Source: an uncultured Lachnospiraceae bacterium
GTDB taxonomy: Bacteria > Bacillota > Clostridia > Lachnospirales > Lachnospiraceae
Length of the DNA: 64,000 nt
Direction: 5' to 3'
Assembly (NCBI GenBank): GCA_902767135.1
Contig: CACXGE010000099.1
Coordinates: forward strand, 1-64,000
The number at the start of each line of letters is the position of its first letter. The first letter of the stretch is position 1. The notes under the pieces are model-generated. The model saw only the letters and a list, made by a program, of their open reading frames with translations, did not search any database and was not told the origin of the DNA. Shown piece by piece: positions 41,983 to 51,690 of the stretch. The translations under genes and the position numbers were made by a program.

Positions 41983-43044
41983 ATGGAAACAATTTTGATA
42001 AAAGCAGAAAAAGAACAACAGTGCGTAAAGCTTGCAGGGGAATGTTTAAAAAAAGGTGGTCTGGTGGCATTTCCAACAGAAACTGTCTATGGTCTTGGAG
42101 CAGATGCCTTGAACGAAGAAGCTGCATCCAAAATCTACAAAGCCAAAGGAAGACCATCGGATAATCCCCTGATTATTCATATAGCGGATATGGAATCTCT
42201 GGAGAAAATTGTAAAAGAGGTACCACAAAAAGCCAGAGTCCTGGCACAGAGGTTCTGGCCGGGACCACTGACAATGATTATGCCCAAAAAAGAGATTGTT
42301 CCATTATCTACCACAGGGGGATTAGAGACGGTAGCGGTGCGAATGCCAAACCATCCCTTAGCGCTTCATATTATCAAAGCTGGTGGAGGTTACATTGCAG
42401 CTCCCAGTGCAAATACATCGGGCAGGCCATCTCCAACGCTGGCAAAGCATGTGGAAGAGGATATGAATGGAAAAATTGATATGATTGTGGATGGTGGTAT
42501 TACTGGTGGAGAAATTGGAATCGAGTCAACCATAGTGGATATGAGTGTGGAGCCTCCCATGATATTAAGGCCTGGATTTATTTCAAAGGAAATGTTGGAA
42601 GAATGTATTGGACCAGTAGCAATGGATGAAACTCTCATGTGTGTTCCAAAAGACAAGACGCCCAAGGCTCCGGGAATGAAGTACAAGCATTATGCTCCGA
42701 AGGCAGAAATGCAGATTGTAGAAGGGGAAATCCACAAGGTTTGTGACTCAATCAACAAATTTACTGCAAATTGGTTGGAAAAGGGGAAAAAAGTTGGTAT
42801 AATAGCAACAGATGAAACGAAAAACTGCTATGAAAAAGGGATGGTAAAAACCATAGGTTCCAGAGAAGATGACAGAACCATCGCCAGAAACCTTTATGCA
42901 GTGCTTCGTGAGTTTGATGAAGAAGATGTTGATGTGATTTATTCAGAAAGTTTTTCCCAGGGAAGTATGGGGAATGCGATTATGAATCGATTATTAAAGG
43001 CAGCGGCACATAGAGTGATTACCGTTGGAGAAAAGGAAGAATAA
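41983..43044 (+). CDS. ywlC: L-threonylcarbamoyladenylate synthase
   Basis: Sua5-type enzyme, 353 residues: makes threonylcarbamoyl-AMP for the t6A modification of tRNAs reading ANN codons. YrdC domain in the first 200 residues (VAFPTETVYGLGADA, KAKGRPSDNPL, WPGPLT, SANTSGRPSPT) and a C-terminal Sua5 domain from about 235 (PKAPGMKYKHYAPKAEMQIV). Length fits the two-domain Sua5 form. AGAAAGAAGA precedes the ATG. Followed closely by rpiB. Confidence 0.95.
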   Translation: METILIKAEKEQQCVKLAGECLKKGGLVAFPTETVYGLGADALNEEAASKIYKAKGRPSDNPLIIHIADMESLEKIVKEVPQKARVLAQRFWPGPLTMIMPKKEIVPLSTTGGLETVAVRMPNHPLALHIIKAGGGYIAAPSANTSGRPSPTLAKHVEEDMNGKIDMIVDGGITGGEIGIESTIVDMSVEPPMILRPGFISKEMLEECIGPVAMDETLMCVPKDKTPKAPGMKYKHYAPKAEMQIVEGEIHKVCDSINKFTANWLEKGKKVGIIATDETKNCYEKGMVKTIGSREDDRTIARNLYAVLREFDEEDVDVIYSESFSQGSMGNAIMNRLLKAAAHRVITVGEKEE

Positions 43045-43055
43045 GGAGGCAAGTT

Positions 43056-43484
43056 ATGATAGCAATTGGATGTGACCATGGCGGATTTGATTTAAAGGAA
43101 AAGGTTGTTGCTCATTTAAAGGAGTCAGGATATGAGGTAAAGGATTGTGGATGTTACAATAAAGAATCCTGCGACTATCCTATTTATGGAAAGGCAGTAG
43201 GAGAAGCAGTTGCCTCAGGAGAATGCGAAAAAGGTATCGTAATCTGTACTACGGGAATCGGGATTTCCATTGCCGCAAATAAGGTAAAGGGTGTGAGAGC
43301 TGCGTTATGCACCGACTCACTTTGTGCCAGAATGACAAGACTTCATAACGATGCAAATGTACTGGCATTGGGAGCAAATATTGTAGGACCGGGTCTGGCA
43401 CTGGAAATTACAGACATTTTTCTGAATACAGAGTTTTCAAAAGAAGAAAGACACCAAAGAAGAATTGACCTAATCGAAGGATAA
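43056..43484 (+). CDS. rpiB: Ribose-5-phosphate isomerase B
   Basis: 142 residues. Interconverts ribose-5-phosphate and ribulose-5-phosphate; related proteins are allose-6-phosphate isomerases and LacAB. CDHGGFDLK at the N-terminus, the active-site Cys and loop in VICTTGIGISIAANK, and RMTRLHNDANVLALGA. AAGGAGGC precedes the ATG, 11 bases after the sua5 stop. Confidence 0.95.
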   Translation: MIAIGCDHGGFDLKEKVVAHLKESGYEVKDCGCYNKESCDYPIYGKAVGEAVASGECEKGIVICTTGIGISIAANKVKGVRAALCTDSLCARMTRLHNDANVLALGANIVGPGLALEITDIFLNTEFSKEERHQRRIDLIEG

Positions 43485-43513
43485 CACCAGGATAAATAGT
43501 AAAGGAATGATTT

Positions 43514-43999
43514 ATGGGAAGTAAAAGAGAAGATTATATTAGCTGGGACGAATATTTTATGGGAATCGCCTATCTTTCAGCTATGCGCTCTAAGGACCCA
43601 AACACCCAGGTGGGAGCTTGCATTGTCAGCCAGGATAATAAGATATTAAGTATGGGCTACAACGGATTTCCGGTAGGATGTTCAGACGATGAGTTTCCAT
43701 GGGATAGGGATGGGGATACCTTAGATACCAAATATGTATATGTTACCCATAGTGAATTAAATGCCATTTTGAATTATAGAGGTGGCAGCCTTGAGGGTGC
43801 AAAATTATACGTTTCTTTGTTCCCCTGTAATGAATGTGCAAAAGCCATTATTCAATCAGGAATCAAAGAAATTGTTTATGATAGCGATAAGTATAGTACA
43901 ACACCGGGAACCATTGCATCCAAAAGAATGTTAAAATCCGCAGGAGTTACCTGCAGACAATATAAGAAAACAGGAAGACAGGTTTCTTTGGAATTTTAG
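43514..43999 (+). CDS. Deoxycytidylate deaminase (ComEB-like)
   Basis: 161 residues. Zinc-dependent deaminase converting dCMP to dUMP for thymidylate synthesis. The zinc site is visible: THSELNAI (His and catalytic Glu) and PCNECAKAI (two Cys). RSKDPNTQVGACIV and GYNGFPVGCSDDEFPW match the dCMP deaminase group. AAGGAATG precedes the ATG. In Bacillus it is comEB; no competence gene is nearby here. Confidence 0.93.
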   Translation: MGSKREDYISWDEYFMGIAYLSAMRSKDPNTQVGACIVSQDNKILSMGYNGFPVGCSDDEFPWDRDGDTLDTKYVYVTHSELNAILNYRGGSLEGAKLYVSLFPCNECAKAIIQSGIKEIVYDSDKYSTTPGTIASKRMLKSAGVTCRQYKKTGRQVSLEF

Positions 44000-44007
44000 T
44001 ATAAATG

Positions 44008-44034
44008 TATCTGTTCCGTGGCTCTGAACAGATA
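44008..44034. repeat. 27-bp palindrome, copy 3
   Basis: TATCTGTTCC, centre, CTGAACAGATA; one base different from the copy at 18372-18398. It lies between comEB and metG. No flanking duplication. Confidence 0.6.
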
Positions 44035-44073
44035 GGTACCAATAGTTTCGAAGGAGCTTTAAGGAGGATTATT

Positions 44074-46032
44074 GTGGAAAAAGAAAAATATTATATTACA
44101 ACAGCCATAGCTTATACATCAGGAAAGCCGCATATCGGAAATACATATGAAATTATACTGGCAGACAGCATTGCCAGATTCAAAAGACAGCAAGGATATG
44201 ATGTTCGCTTTCAGACAGGGACAGATGAACACGGTCAGAAGATTGAGATAAAGGCAAACGAAGCGGGAATTACCCCAAAGGCATTTGTAGACGAAAAGGC
44301 CGGAGAAATCAAAAGAATCTGGGATTTGATGAATACATCTTACGACAGATTTATACGTACAACAGACCAAGACCATGAAGCTCAGGTAAAGAAGATTTTT
44401 AAAAAGCTTTACGACCAGGGGGATATTTATAAGGGACATTATGAAGGACTTTACTGTACGCCTTGTGAGTCTTTCTTTACAGAATCCCAGTTGGTAAACG
44501 GAAAGTGTCCAGACTGTGGACGAGAAGTTTCTCCAGCCAAAGAAGAGGCTTATTTCTTTAAGATGAGTAAATATGCAGACCGTCTGATGGAACATATCAA
44601 CACACATCCGGAATTTATTCAGCCGGTTTCACGAAAAAATGAAATGATGAATAATTTCCTTTTGCCGGGATTACAGGATTTGTGTGTATCAAGAACTTCT
44701 TTTCAGTGGGGAATCTCAGTAGATTTTGATCCGAAACATGTGGTGTATGTGTGGTTAGATGCACTGACAAACTATATTACAGGTTTGGGATATGACTGTG
44801 ACGGAAATCATGGAGAACTTTTCAACAAAAACTGGCCTGCGGATTTGCATTTGATTGGTAAAGATATTATTCGTTTCCATACGATTTACTGGCCAATTTT
44901 CTTGATGGCACTTGATTTGCCGTTACCTAAGCAGGTGTTTGGACATCCTTGGTTATTGCAGGGTGGCGAGAAAATGAGTAAGTCAAAGGGAAATGTAATT
45001 TATGCAGATGATTTGGCAGATATTTTCGGTGTGGACGCTGTCCGTTATTACGTGTTGCATGAAACTCCTTTTGATAATGACGGAACCATCACCTGGGAAC
45101 TGATGACAGAGCGTGTGAATTCAGAATTGGCAAATACCTTGGGAAATCTGGTACACCGTACGATCTCTATGTCAAATAAGTATTTTGACGGAGTGGTTAA
45201 TTATACCGGAGTTTCAGAGGCAGTGGATGAAGACTTAAAATCCGTTGCTGTGGGTACTGTGGACAAGGTAGAAGAGAAGATGAAAGATCTGCGCGTTGCT
45301 GATGCAATGACAGAAATTTTTGCTCTGTTCCGCAGATGTAATAAGTATATCGATGAGACAACACCGTGGATTCTTGCAAAAGATGAAGCAAAGAAGGCAA
45401 GATTAGAGACCGTAATGTACAACCTGGTGGAAGGAATCTGCATTGGGGCGACCTTGCTTGCACCGTTTATGCCAGAAACAGCAGAGAAAATTTTTGCCCA
45501 GTTAAACACATCAGAAAGAAAGTTAGAAGACTTAAAAATCTTCGGACTTTATCCGTCAGGCTCTAAGGTAACGGAGAAACCGGAAATGTTGTTTGCACGC
45601 CTTGATTTGGAAGAAGTGATGAAAAAGGCAGAAGAAATTCAGGAAAAGCAAAGACAAGAGGCTGGAATAAAAGAGGAAGAACCAGGAATTGATATTCAGC
45701 CAAAGGAAGAAATTACTTATGATGACTTTATGAAGATGCAGTTTCAGGTAGGAGAGATTATTGCCTGTGAGGAAGTGAAGAAATCAAAGAAATTGTTATG
45801 TTCCCAGGTAAAAATCGGAAGTCAGGTAAAACAGATTGTTTCCGGAATCAAGCAGTACTACAAGCCAGAGGAAATGGTTGGAAAGAAAGTTATGGTATTG
45901 GTAAATTTAAAGCCAGCCAAACTTGCAGGAGTGCTGTCAGAGGGAATGCTTTTGTGCGCAGAGGATGCCCAGGGAAATCTTGCCTTGGTAACACCAGAGA
46001 AGGATATGCCGTCAGGAGCTGAAATCTGTTAA
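44074..46032 (+). CDS. metG: Methionyl-tRNA synthetase
   Basis: 652 residues. Class I synthetase with HIGH-type KPHIGNTYE near residue 19, KMSKSKGNV near 300, zinc-finger Cys residues in YCTPCES and GKCPDCGRE, and a C-terminal tRNA-binding (EMAP/Trbp111) domain from about 545 (DFMKMQFQVGEIIACEEVKK). Starts with GTG at 44074, six bases after AAGGAGG; the frame is open upstream to 44005 but those codons run through the 27-bp palindrome and are not translated. pbp follows after 17 bases. Confidence 0.96.
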   Translation: MEKEKYYITTAIAYTSGKPHIGNTYEIILADSIARFKRQQGYDVRFQTGTDEHGQKIEIKANEAGITPKAFVDEKAGEIKRIWDLMNTSYDRFIRTTDQDHEAQVKKIFKKLYDQGDIYKGHYEGLYCTPCESFFTESQLVNGKCPDCGREVSPAKEEAYFFKMSKYADRLMEHINTHPEFIQPVSRKNEMMNNFLLPGLQDLCVSRTSFQWGISVDFDPKHVVYVWLDALTNYITGLGYDCDGNHGELFNKNWPADLHLIGKDIIRFHTIYWPIFLMALDLPLPKQVFGHPWLLQGGEKMSKSKGNVIYADDLADIFGVDAVRYYVLHETPFDNDGTITWELMTERVNSELANTLGNLVHRTISMSNKYFDGVVNYTGVSEAVDEDLKSVAVGTVDKVEEKMKDLRVADAMTEIFALFRRCNKYIDETTPWILAKDEAKKARLETVMYNLVEGICIGATLLAPFMPETAEKIFAQLNTSERKLEDLKIFGLYPSGSKVTEKPEMLFARLDLEEVMKKAEEIQEKQRQEAGIKEEEPGIDIQPKEEITYDDFMKMQFQVGEIIACEEVKKSKKLLCSQVKIGSQVKQIVSGIKQYYKPEEMVGKKVMVLVNLKPAKLAGVLSEGMLLCAEDAQGNLALVTPEKDMPSGAEIC

Positions 46033-46049
46033 AAAAACGAGGGTTTATT

Positions 46050-48029
46050 ATGAGTAAGAACAAAAAAAGAAAAAAGGGAAGCAATCCGGTGATGGATGGA
46101 TTATTTTATGGCACACAGATTGTTTTTGGTGTGACCATTGTAGGATGTATTCTCTTATTCTTTATGAGTGGTTATTGGAAGACTTCAGTACAACTATATA
46201 AGGATGCAAAGACGATGGTGGAGAATTCCACAAGAGAGGATTTTGCAGCCTATAAGACTTCTGTGGTTTACGATGACCAGGGAAGAATTATCAGGTTGAT
46301 AAAAAACGAAAGATTTCAGGTTTATTTAAACTATGATGAGATTCCCCAAATGGCTAAGGATGCAATTGTCAGTATTGAAGATAAAAGATTTTACGAACAT
46401 CATGGGGTTGATTTAAAAGCCATTACAAGGGCGGTGGTAGCACTGGTGAAAAAGGATGCCATCACCCAGGGAGGCAGCACCATCACCCAGCAGCTGAGCA
46501 GGAATATTTTTCTGACACACACAGTTTCCTGGGAAAGAAAAGTGGAAGAAATTTTCATTTCCCTTAGATTGGAAAAAATCTATTCCAAAGAAGATGTTAT
46601 GGAATTTTATTTTAATAATGTATATTTTGCCAATGGATATTACGGAATAGAGGCGGCAAGTATGGGATATTTTAATAAATCCTGTAAGGAATTAAATTTA
46701 TCAGAACTTGCTTTTCTCTGTGCCGTACCGAACAGTCCGTCCATGTATGATCCCAGAAAGCATTTGGAGAATACCTTGAAAAGAAGAAATCTGATTCTGG
46801 AGGAAATGCTAGAGGATGGCAAGATTACCCAGGAACAATGCGATGAGGCGAAAGCTTATGAGATTGTGCTAAACAATATGGAAATCGTTCCGGCAGGTAC
46901 TTATGTGGATACTTATGTGAATTATTGTGCAACCAGAGCGCTGATGGAACAGAATGGATTTGAATTTCAATATAAGTTTGAAAACTCGCAGGAGCAGGAA
47001 GCTTATGAGACTGCTTATAATGAAGCCTATAATACATGGAATGAGAAATTAACCTCCGGAGGATATAGAATATATACCACAATCAATGTGCAAATGCAGG
47101 AAAAACTTCAGGAGGCTGTGGACAATGAAACCTTTGGTTTTGTAACCAAACAGGATGACGGGGTGTATAATGTGCAGGCGTCAGCGACCTGTATTGATAA
47201 CGATACAGGTCGTGTGAAGGCTATCGTCGGCGGACGGAGTCAAAGTGATGTGAATGTTTCCTTCAACAGAGCTTTTCAGAGCAAACGCCAGCCAGGCAGT
47301 TCTATTAAACCTCTGCTTGTGTATGCGCCAGCCTTGGAAAAAGGGTACACAGCCAATAGTTCTCTAAGGGATGTAAAAACAGAGGATGGTCCGAAAAATT
47401 CAGGGGATGCATACTCGGGAAGCCTTTCTTTAAGGACAGCAGTAGAAAAGTCCAGAAATGCTGCGGCTTGGAGTCTGTATCAGGCAATCACTCCGGATTA
47501 TGCCATGGAATACTTGTACAACATGGAATTTAGTGGAATTACACAGGATGACTACAATTTATCTACCGCATTAGGTGGATTTACCACCGGATTCAATACA
47601 GTGGAAATGGCGTCAGGCTATGCCACACTGGAAAACAACGGAGTGTTCCGTAGTCCTACCTGTATCGATAAAATTACAGATGCCAACGGAAATGTGATTG
47701 TGGAAAATGTGGGTGCCAGCCGACAGGTATACTCTGAAAATACCGCAAAAGAAATGACGGATATCTTAAAGGGAGTTCTCACCAGGGGAACCGGTGTAAA
47801 GCGCAGATTGAAAAATCACACTGCGGCGGCAAAAACCGGTACTACCAATGATAATAAGGACGGATGGTTCTGTGGATATACCGCTCAGTATACAACTGCT
47901 GTGTGGGTGGGATTGGATATTCCCCAGGCAATGGAGGATTTAAGTGGTTCCACGTTCCCAGGACAGATATGGAATACCTTTATGGAAGATATTCACGAAG
48001 GGTTAGACAATCTACCATTAAATCAATAA
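46050..48029 (+). CDS. Class A penicillin-binding protein
   Basis: Bifunctional peptidoglycan glycosyltransferase and transpeptidase, 659 residues. One N-terminal membrane helix (GVTIVGCILLFFMSGYW), GT51 domain about 75-250 (SIEDKRFYEHHGVDLKAITR, TITQQLSRN), transpeptidase from about 350 with the Ser motif PGSSIKP, SRN, and AAKTGTTND. All active-site residues are present. Short C-terminus without extra domains. It follows metG closely; the two may be co-transcribed. Confidence 0.95.
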   Translation: MSKNKKRKKGSNPVMDGLFYGTQIVFGVTIVGCILLFFMSGYWKTSVQLYKDAKTMVENSTREDFAAYKTSVVYDDQGRIIRLIKNERFQVYLNYDEIPQMAKDAIVSIEDKRFYEHHGVDLKAITRAVVALVKKDAITQGGSTITQQLSRNIFLTHTVSWERKVEEIFISLRLEKIYSKEDVMEFYFNNVYFANGYYGIEAASMGYFNKSCKELNLSELAFLCAVPNSPSMYDPRKHLENTLKRRNLILEEMLEDGKITQEQCDEAKAYEIVLNNMEIVPAGTYVDTYVNYCATRALMEQNGFEFQYKFENSQEQEAYETAYNEAYNTWNEKLTSGGYRIYTTINVQMQEKLQEAVDNETFGFVTKQDDGVYNVQASATCIDNDTGRVKAIVGGRSQSDVNVSFNRAFQSKRQPGSSIKPLLVYAPALEKGYTANSSLRDVKTEDGPKNSGDAYSGSLSLRTAVEKSRNAAAWSLYQAITPDYAMEYLYNMEFSGITQDDYNLSTALGGFTTGFNTVEMASGYATLENNGVFRSPTCIDKITDANGNVIVENVGASRQVYSENTAKEMTDILKGVLTRGTGVKRRLKNHTAAAKTGTTNDNKDGWFCGYTAQYTTAVWVGLDIPQAMEDLSGSTFPGQIWNTFMEDIHEGLDNLPLNQ

Positions 48030-48032
48030 AAA

Positions 48033-48070
48033 AAGAAGTTCTATACCAGATGGTACAGAACTTCTTTTTC
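48033..48070. terminator. Bidirectional terminator between the PBP and PRPP-synthetase-like genes
   Basis: AAGAAGTTCTATACC and GGTACAGAACTTCTT with one mismatch, 4-base loop, with A and T runs on either side. Convergent genes. Confidence 0.88.
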
Positions 48071-48083
48071 TTGTGCTATTTTT

Positions 48084-49265
48084 TTAGACTTGTCCGTTAC
48101 GGTACTTATTTAATAATACCTGGATTCTCTCACTTGGGTCAAGGAGCTCGCTGATGGAACCGTCATGATTTAAGGTATCGATAATATACGCAATGTATTT
48201 ACTCATATCGCAGTTGATATAGTATGGACGGCTTAACAATTCTTCCGGCTGATAAATCAGGTTGGTTGTCAATACTCTGTCGATAATACCCTCTTCGTAT
48301 GCCTTATCAAATTTTTCCAATCCATTGGTAAACAATCCGAAAGTGGTACATGCGAAAATTCTTCTGGCTTTTCTGGCCTTTAACTCAGAAGCAACTTCTA
48401 AGATACTGTCACCGGAAGAAATCATGTCATCCACGATAATCATGTCTTTTCCTTCTACATTGCTTCCCAAGAATTCATGGGCAACAATAGGATTTTTTCC
48501 ATTGACAATCTGAGTATAGTCACGTCTCTTGTAGAACATACCCATATCCAGACCTAGAACGTTTGCCATGTAAATGGCACGGTTCATACCACCTTCGTCC
48601 GGGCTGATTACCATCATATGATCTGCGTCAATCTTTAAATCTTTTTGATTTTCCAGGAGACCTTTTACAAACTGATAGGTTGGCTGTACTGTCTCAAAAC
48701 CATTTAGAGGAATTGCATTCTGTACTCGTGGGTCATGGGCATCAAAGGTAATGATATTATCCACACCCATGCTGACCAACTCCTGTAATGCCAAAGCACA
48801 GTCTAAGGATTCACGGTTGGTACGTTTGTGCTGACGGCTTTCATAAAGAAATGGCATAATCACTGTGATACGTCTGGCTTTTCCCCCTACCGCAGCAATG
48901 ATTCTTTTCAAGTCCTGGTAATGATCATCCGGTGACATATGATTCACGGTTTCAAACATTGGATAAGTTAAGCTGTGGTTGGTAACATCTACCATAAGGT
49001 ACAAATCGTATCCACGAACAGATTCGTTGATAATACCTTTTGCCTCTCCAGAACCAAAACGAGGTACTGCGGCATCTAAAATATAGGAATCTCTCTGATA
49101 ACCGGCAAATGCCAAGGTGGATTTGTGCTCGCTCTCCCATTCCTTACGCCATTTGGCAAGGTAAGCATCCACTTTTTGTCCCAATGGCATACAGCTTTTT
49201 AATGGAATCATTCCAAGGGTTCCAACTGGAATTGTTTCAAGTTTGCGATCTTCTCTCATGAGCAT
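48084..49265 (-). CDS. prs: Ribose-phosphate pyrophosphokinase-like protein
   Basis: 393 residues, longer than standard PRPP synthetases (about 315) by about 75 residues, mainly at the N-terminus and internally. Recognisable blocks: RITVIMPFLYESRQHKRTNR (flexible loop and ATP site), DNIITFDAHDPRVQ, MVISPDEGGMNRA and the PRPP loop IIVDDMISSGDS. These support synthesis of PRPP from ribose-5-phosphate and ATP. The extended form is common in Lachnospiraceae. A full standard prs gene may exist elsewhere. GGAGGAG precedes the ATG. Confidence 0.85.
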   Translation of the reverse strand: MLMREDRKLETIPVGTLGMIPLKSCMPLGQKVDAYLAKWRKEWESEHKSTLAFAGYQRDSYILDAAVPRFGSGEAKGIINESVRGYDLYLMVDVTNHSLTYPMFETVNHMSPDDHYQDLKRIIAAVGGKARRITVIMPFLYESRQHKRTNRESLDCALALQELVSMGVDNIITFDAHDPRVQNAIPLNGFETVQPTYQFVKGLLENQKDLKIDADHMMVISPDEGGMNRAIYMANVLGLDMGMFYKRRDYTQIVNGKNPIVAHEFLGSNVEGKDMIIVDDMISSGDSILEVASELKARKARRIFACTTFGLFTNGLEKFDKAYEEGIIDRVLTTNLIYQPEELLSRPYYINCDMSKYIAYIIDTLNHDGSISELLDPSERIQVLLNKYRNGQV

Positions 49266-49301
49266 ATTTTCTCCTCCATATCTATCTTTTAATCGTTAGG
49301 T

Positions 49302-49359
49302 GTTGTTGTTCACAAGTGCCCTGTGCCTGGTAAATGCTCAGACCTGTCTGAACTGTTAC
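49302..49359 (-). mobile_element. Diverged GTAAC-type element, reverse orientation
   Basis: On the minus strand it reads GTAACAGTTCAGACAGGTCT then GAGCATTTAC, matching the start of the 135-bp elements; the other half has drifted and only GTGAACAAC remains at the far end. No flanking repeat is seen. An old or truncated copy. Confidence 0.6.
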
Positions 49360-49481
49360 GTATTTTCTTTCCTTCATAATAACTTAGAATCATGTAAAGT
49401 ATACTACCCAAGTTAAAGTTATATCTTAACACGTAGGAAATGTCAAGCCTGGGTTTGCATTGTAATAATATAATCATAGTA

Positions 49482-50483
49482 TTATGATTTCTTTTTTCGG
49501 CGAATATCATCGCCGATGAGTTTTAATTTTATATAATTTGCGCTGAGCCTTGAGGTAGTTCGCTCTGTATAAATCTCAGAAATTTTTGCGGGGGAGAGAT
49601 TTGTGGAAATAATTGTGGATTTCTTTCTTAAAAATCTCTCATTGATACAGGTAAACAAGGCAGAACAGGAAAAATTGTTGGTCAATTCTGTACCAAGGTC
49701 ATCTATGATGAGTAAGTCACAATTCCATATATGATTGGTAACATCTGTTCCCTCTGTGGAATTACCCTGAAAACGTTGTTTTGCCAGAGCGTCAAATAAA
49801 TCCTGACTGGTAAAATAGATAACTGAGTATCCTTCCGGCAGCAAAGCGTTGGCAATACAGTGGGTAAGAAAGGTTTTCCCGGTTCCTACATCACCGTAAA
49901 TCAGTATATTTTCGTAATTTTGACCAAAGTTTCTGGTAAAATTTTCACAGGTGTCGTAGGCTTTCATGGCTAACGAAAAAGCATCCCGCCCTTTGTTGTC
50001 TTTGATTTGCGGACTGTAGTAGTCCAGATTAAAGGTATCAAAATTTTCCTCTTTTGGCATATGCAAAAGATTGGACTGTTCATAAAGAACACGAATTTCC
50101 TCCTGCTGAAAACATTTGCATTTTTTGTCTTCCACGTAACCTGTGTCCTTACATATAGGACAATCATAGGTAGGCTCTAAGTAATCCGGTGGATAATTAT
50201 TTGCCACAAGTAACTGCTTTCGTTCTCCAATCAGTTCATCTAAGGCTGATTTCAAATCGGTGTCTGCTGTAGCGATAGGAGCTTGTGCCTGTGGGGCAGG
50301 GGAGAGCAGTCGTTGCCTTACACTCTCCATAGAAAGGGAAATGATTTCTTCTTCCAGAATATTGTAGGCGGGAAGTTTTGATGCAATTTCTTCCTGGCGC
50401 CGGGTCAGCATTGCCCTGTGATTCTGCCTTTTTCTTTCGTAGATACGCATGATTTTGTCATATTGGGAATTTGTTAATGCCAA
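49482..50483 (-). CDS. dnaC: DnaC/DnaI-type helicase loader
   Basis: 333 residues. AAA+ loader that places DnaB on DNA. N-terminal helical domain with a zinc site (DCPICKDTGYVEDKKCKCFQ), then Walker A YGDVGTGKTFLTH near 190, Walker B LLIIDDLGTE, and sensor/Arg residues TTSRLSANY. It is 12 bases downstream of dnaD, so they form a primosome operon. AAGGAGGTGAAAT precedes the ATG, inside the dnaD 3' end. Confidence 0.92.
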   Translation of the reverse strand: MALTNSQYDKIMRIYERKRQNHRAMLTRRQEEIASKLPAYNILEEEIISLSMESVRQRLLSPAPQAQAPIATADTDLKSALDELIGERKQLLVANNYPPDYLEPTYDCPICKDTGYVEDKKCKCFQQEEIRVLYEQSNLLHMPKEENFDTFNLDYYSPQIKDNKGRDAFSLAMKAYDTCENFTRNFGQNYENILIYGDVGTGKTFLTHCIANALLPEGYSVIYFTSQDLFDALAKQRFQGNSTEGTDVTNHIWNCDLLIIDDLGTELTNNFSCSALFTCINERFLRKKSTIISTNLSPAKISEIYTERTTSRLSANYIKLKLIGDDIRRKKKS

Positions 50484-50495
50484 GATTTCACCTCC

Positions 50496-51566
50496 TTAAT
50501 CCAGCCATTCTTCTTCCAATTCATCGTTACTTAAAGTTCGCTGTGTAAAATTATGAAATTTACTTCCGGATGTTGGACTACTTGTAATTTTTCTGTTTTG
50601 CTCCAACTGTTTCTTTTCGTGGAAGCTTTTGTCAAGCTTTTCAATATCTGCAAGGGTATGAACGCTTTTTGCCTTCCAGTCATGTAATATTTTATTGGCA
50701 TATTCAAAGCTTGGATTATGTGTTTTTTGTATGGTACGGTTGCAGGCTTCGATGATAATGGACAAATCGAAACCAAGAGTGTTTACCCAGGTGGTAATCA
50801 TATCTTCTTCCGTTGGAGAAGGATGCCGGTTGCGGATACCAAAAGCTTTTAAAACAGAGAAACAATACTTATGGTATGTGTTGGTGCGCTCCCGTGCCTG
50901 TTTGGGAGTTTTAATCCCCTGTTCTACCCAGGCTTGAGCTGTTTTTTCAATGTAGTGAAAGCTTTGACTTCCTTTGCTGGCACAGTATTCCAAAAGGTAG
51001 TCAATAAGTTCCACATTAAACTTTAGTTCGTCGTAAATATATAGTAATGAGTTGATATCTGTAGGACTTAGCTGTCGTTTCAGGTAGCCTTGGGCTCCCT
51101 CGATTACCATCTGTACATCTTCACGCTGTTGGAATTCTCTCATCTGGTCTAAGGAATATTCATGACGTCCAGGGGATGTGGCAGCTTTGGAAGGGGATGT
51201 GGCAGCTGTCTGTGGCATGGAGGCCATTTTGGGTTCCTCAGATGAGATGGTGTTGTTGGCAGAAGCTTTACTGTGTATGGGTAATAGCTGTATGTGAGTT
51301 GGAAAATTAGCTGAGTCAACGGACAGGGACAGCAATCCTTGTTGTTGCCAGTAATTTAACCCTCGAATAATATCGCCCTCTGTGTCATTTAATTTCTCTG
51401 CCATGGAATGAATGGAACAGGATACATTGTTTGAAACACACCGCAGCAGATATAAATAAATTTTTACGTATTCACCGTTGGAAACAGTCATATACTCATC
51501 AATAAATAGATTGGAAATCAGTGTTACATCATAAGATGAACTGTTGGTGAGATTTAAATTTTTCAT
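50496..51566 (-). CDS. dnaD: DnaD-domain replication initiation protein
   Basis: 356 residues. DnaD remodels DNA at origins and restart sites and recruits the loader. N-terminal winged-helix part (about 15-95), then a DnaD/DnaB2 domain near 180-250 (LIDYLLEYCASKGSQSFHYI) and a second related one near 255-310, as in primosomal DnaD/DnaB-type proteins. A low-complexity Thr/Ala/Pro stretch joins them. Its upstream region holds the DnaA-box cluster at 51819-51991, so DnaA may control it. Confidence 0.9.
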   Translation of the reverse strand: MKNLNLTNSSSYDVTLISNLFIDEYMTVSNGEYVKIYLYLLRCVSNNVSCSIHSMAEKLNDTEGDIIRGLNYWQQQGLLSLSVDSANFPTHIQLLPIHSKASANNTISSEEPKMASMPQTAATSPSKAATSPGRHEYSLDQMREFQQREDVQMVIEGAQGYLKRQLSPTDINSLLYIYDELKFNVELIDYLLEYCASKGSQSFHYIEKTAQAWVEQGIKTPKQARERTNTYHKYCFSVLKAFGIRNRHPSPTEEDMITTWVNTLGFDLSIIIEACNRTIQKTHNPSFEYANKILHDWKAKSVHTLADIEKLDKSFHEKKQLEQNRKITSSPTSGSKFHNFTQRTLSNDELEEEWLD

Positions 51567-51690
51567 TGAATGTATCCTCCGTATCGTTTTCTGTCGGTTT
51601 TGGCATCAAGTACCAAGACCTGTACTGAATAGCTTTCTACATTATACCACAAAAAAAAACAAAAGAACAGATGGGAGAAAATTGTGAAAA

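Noticed and set aside
44005-44073. Upstream in-frame ATG (44005) for metG
   Set aside because: It would translate the 27-bp palindrome, adds residues absent from the family, and the AAGGAGG site points to GTG 44074.
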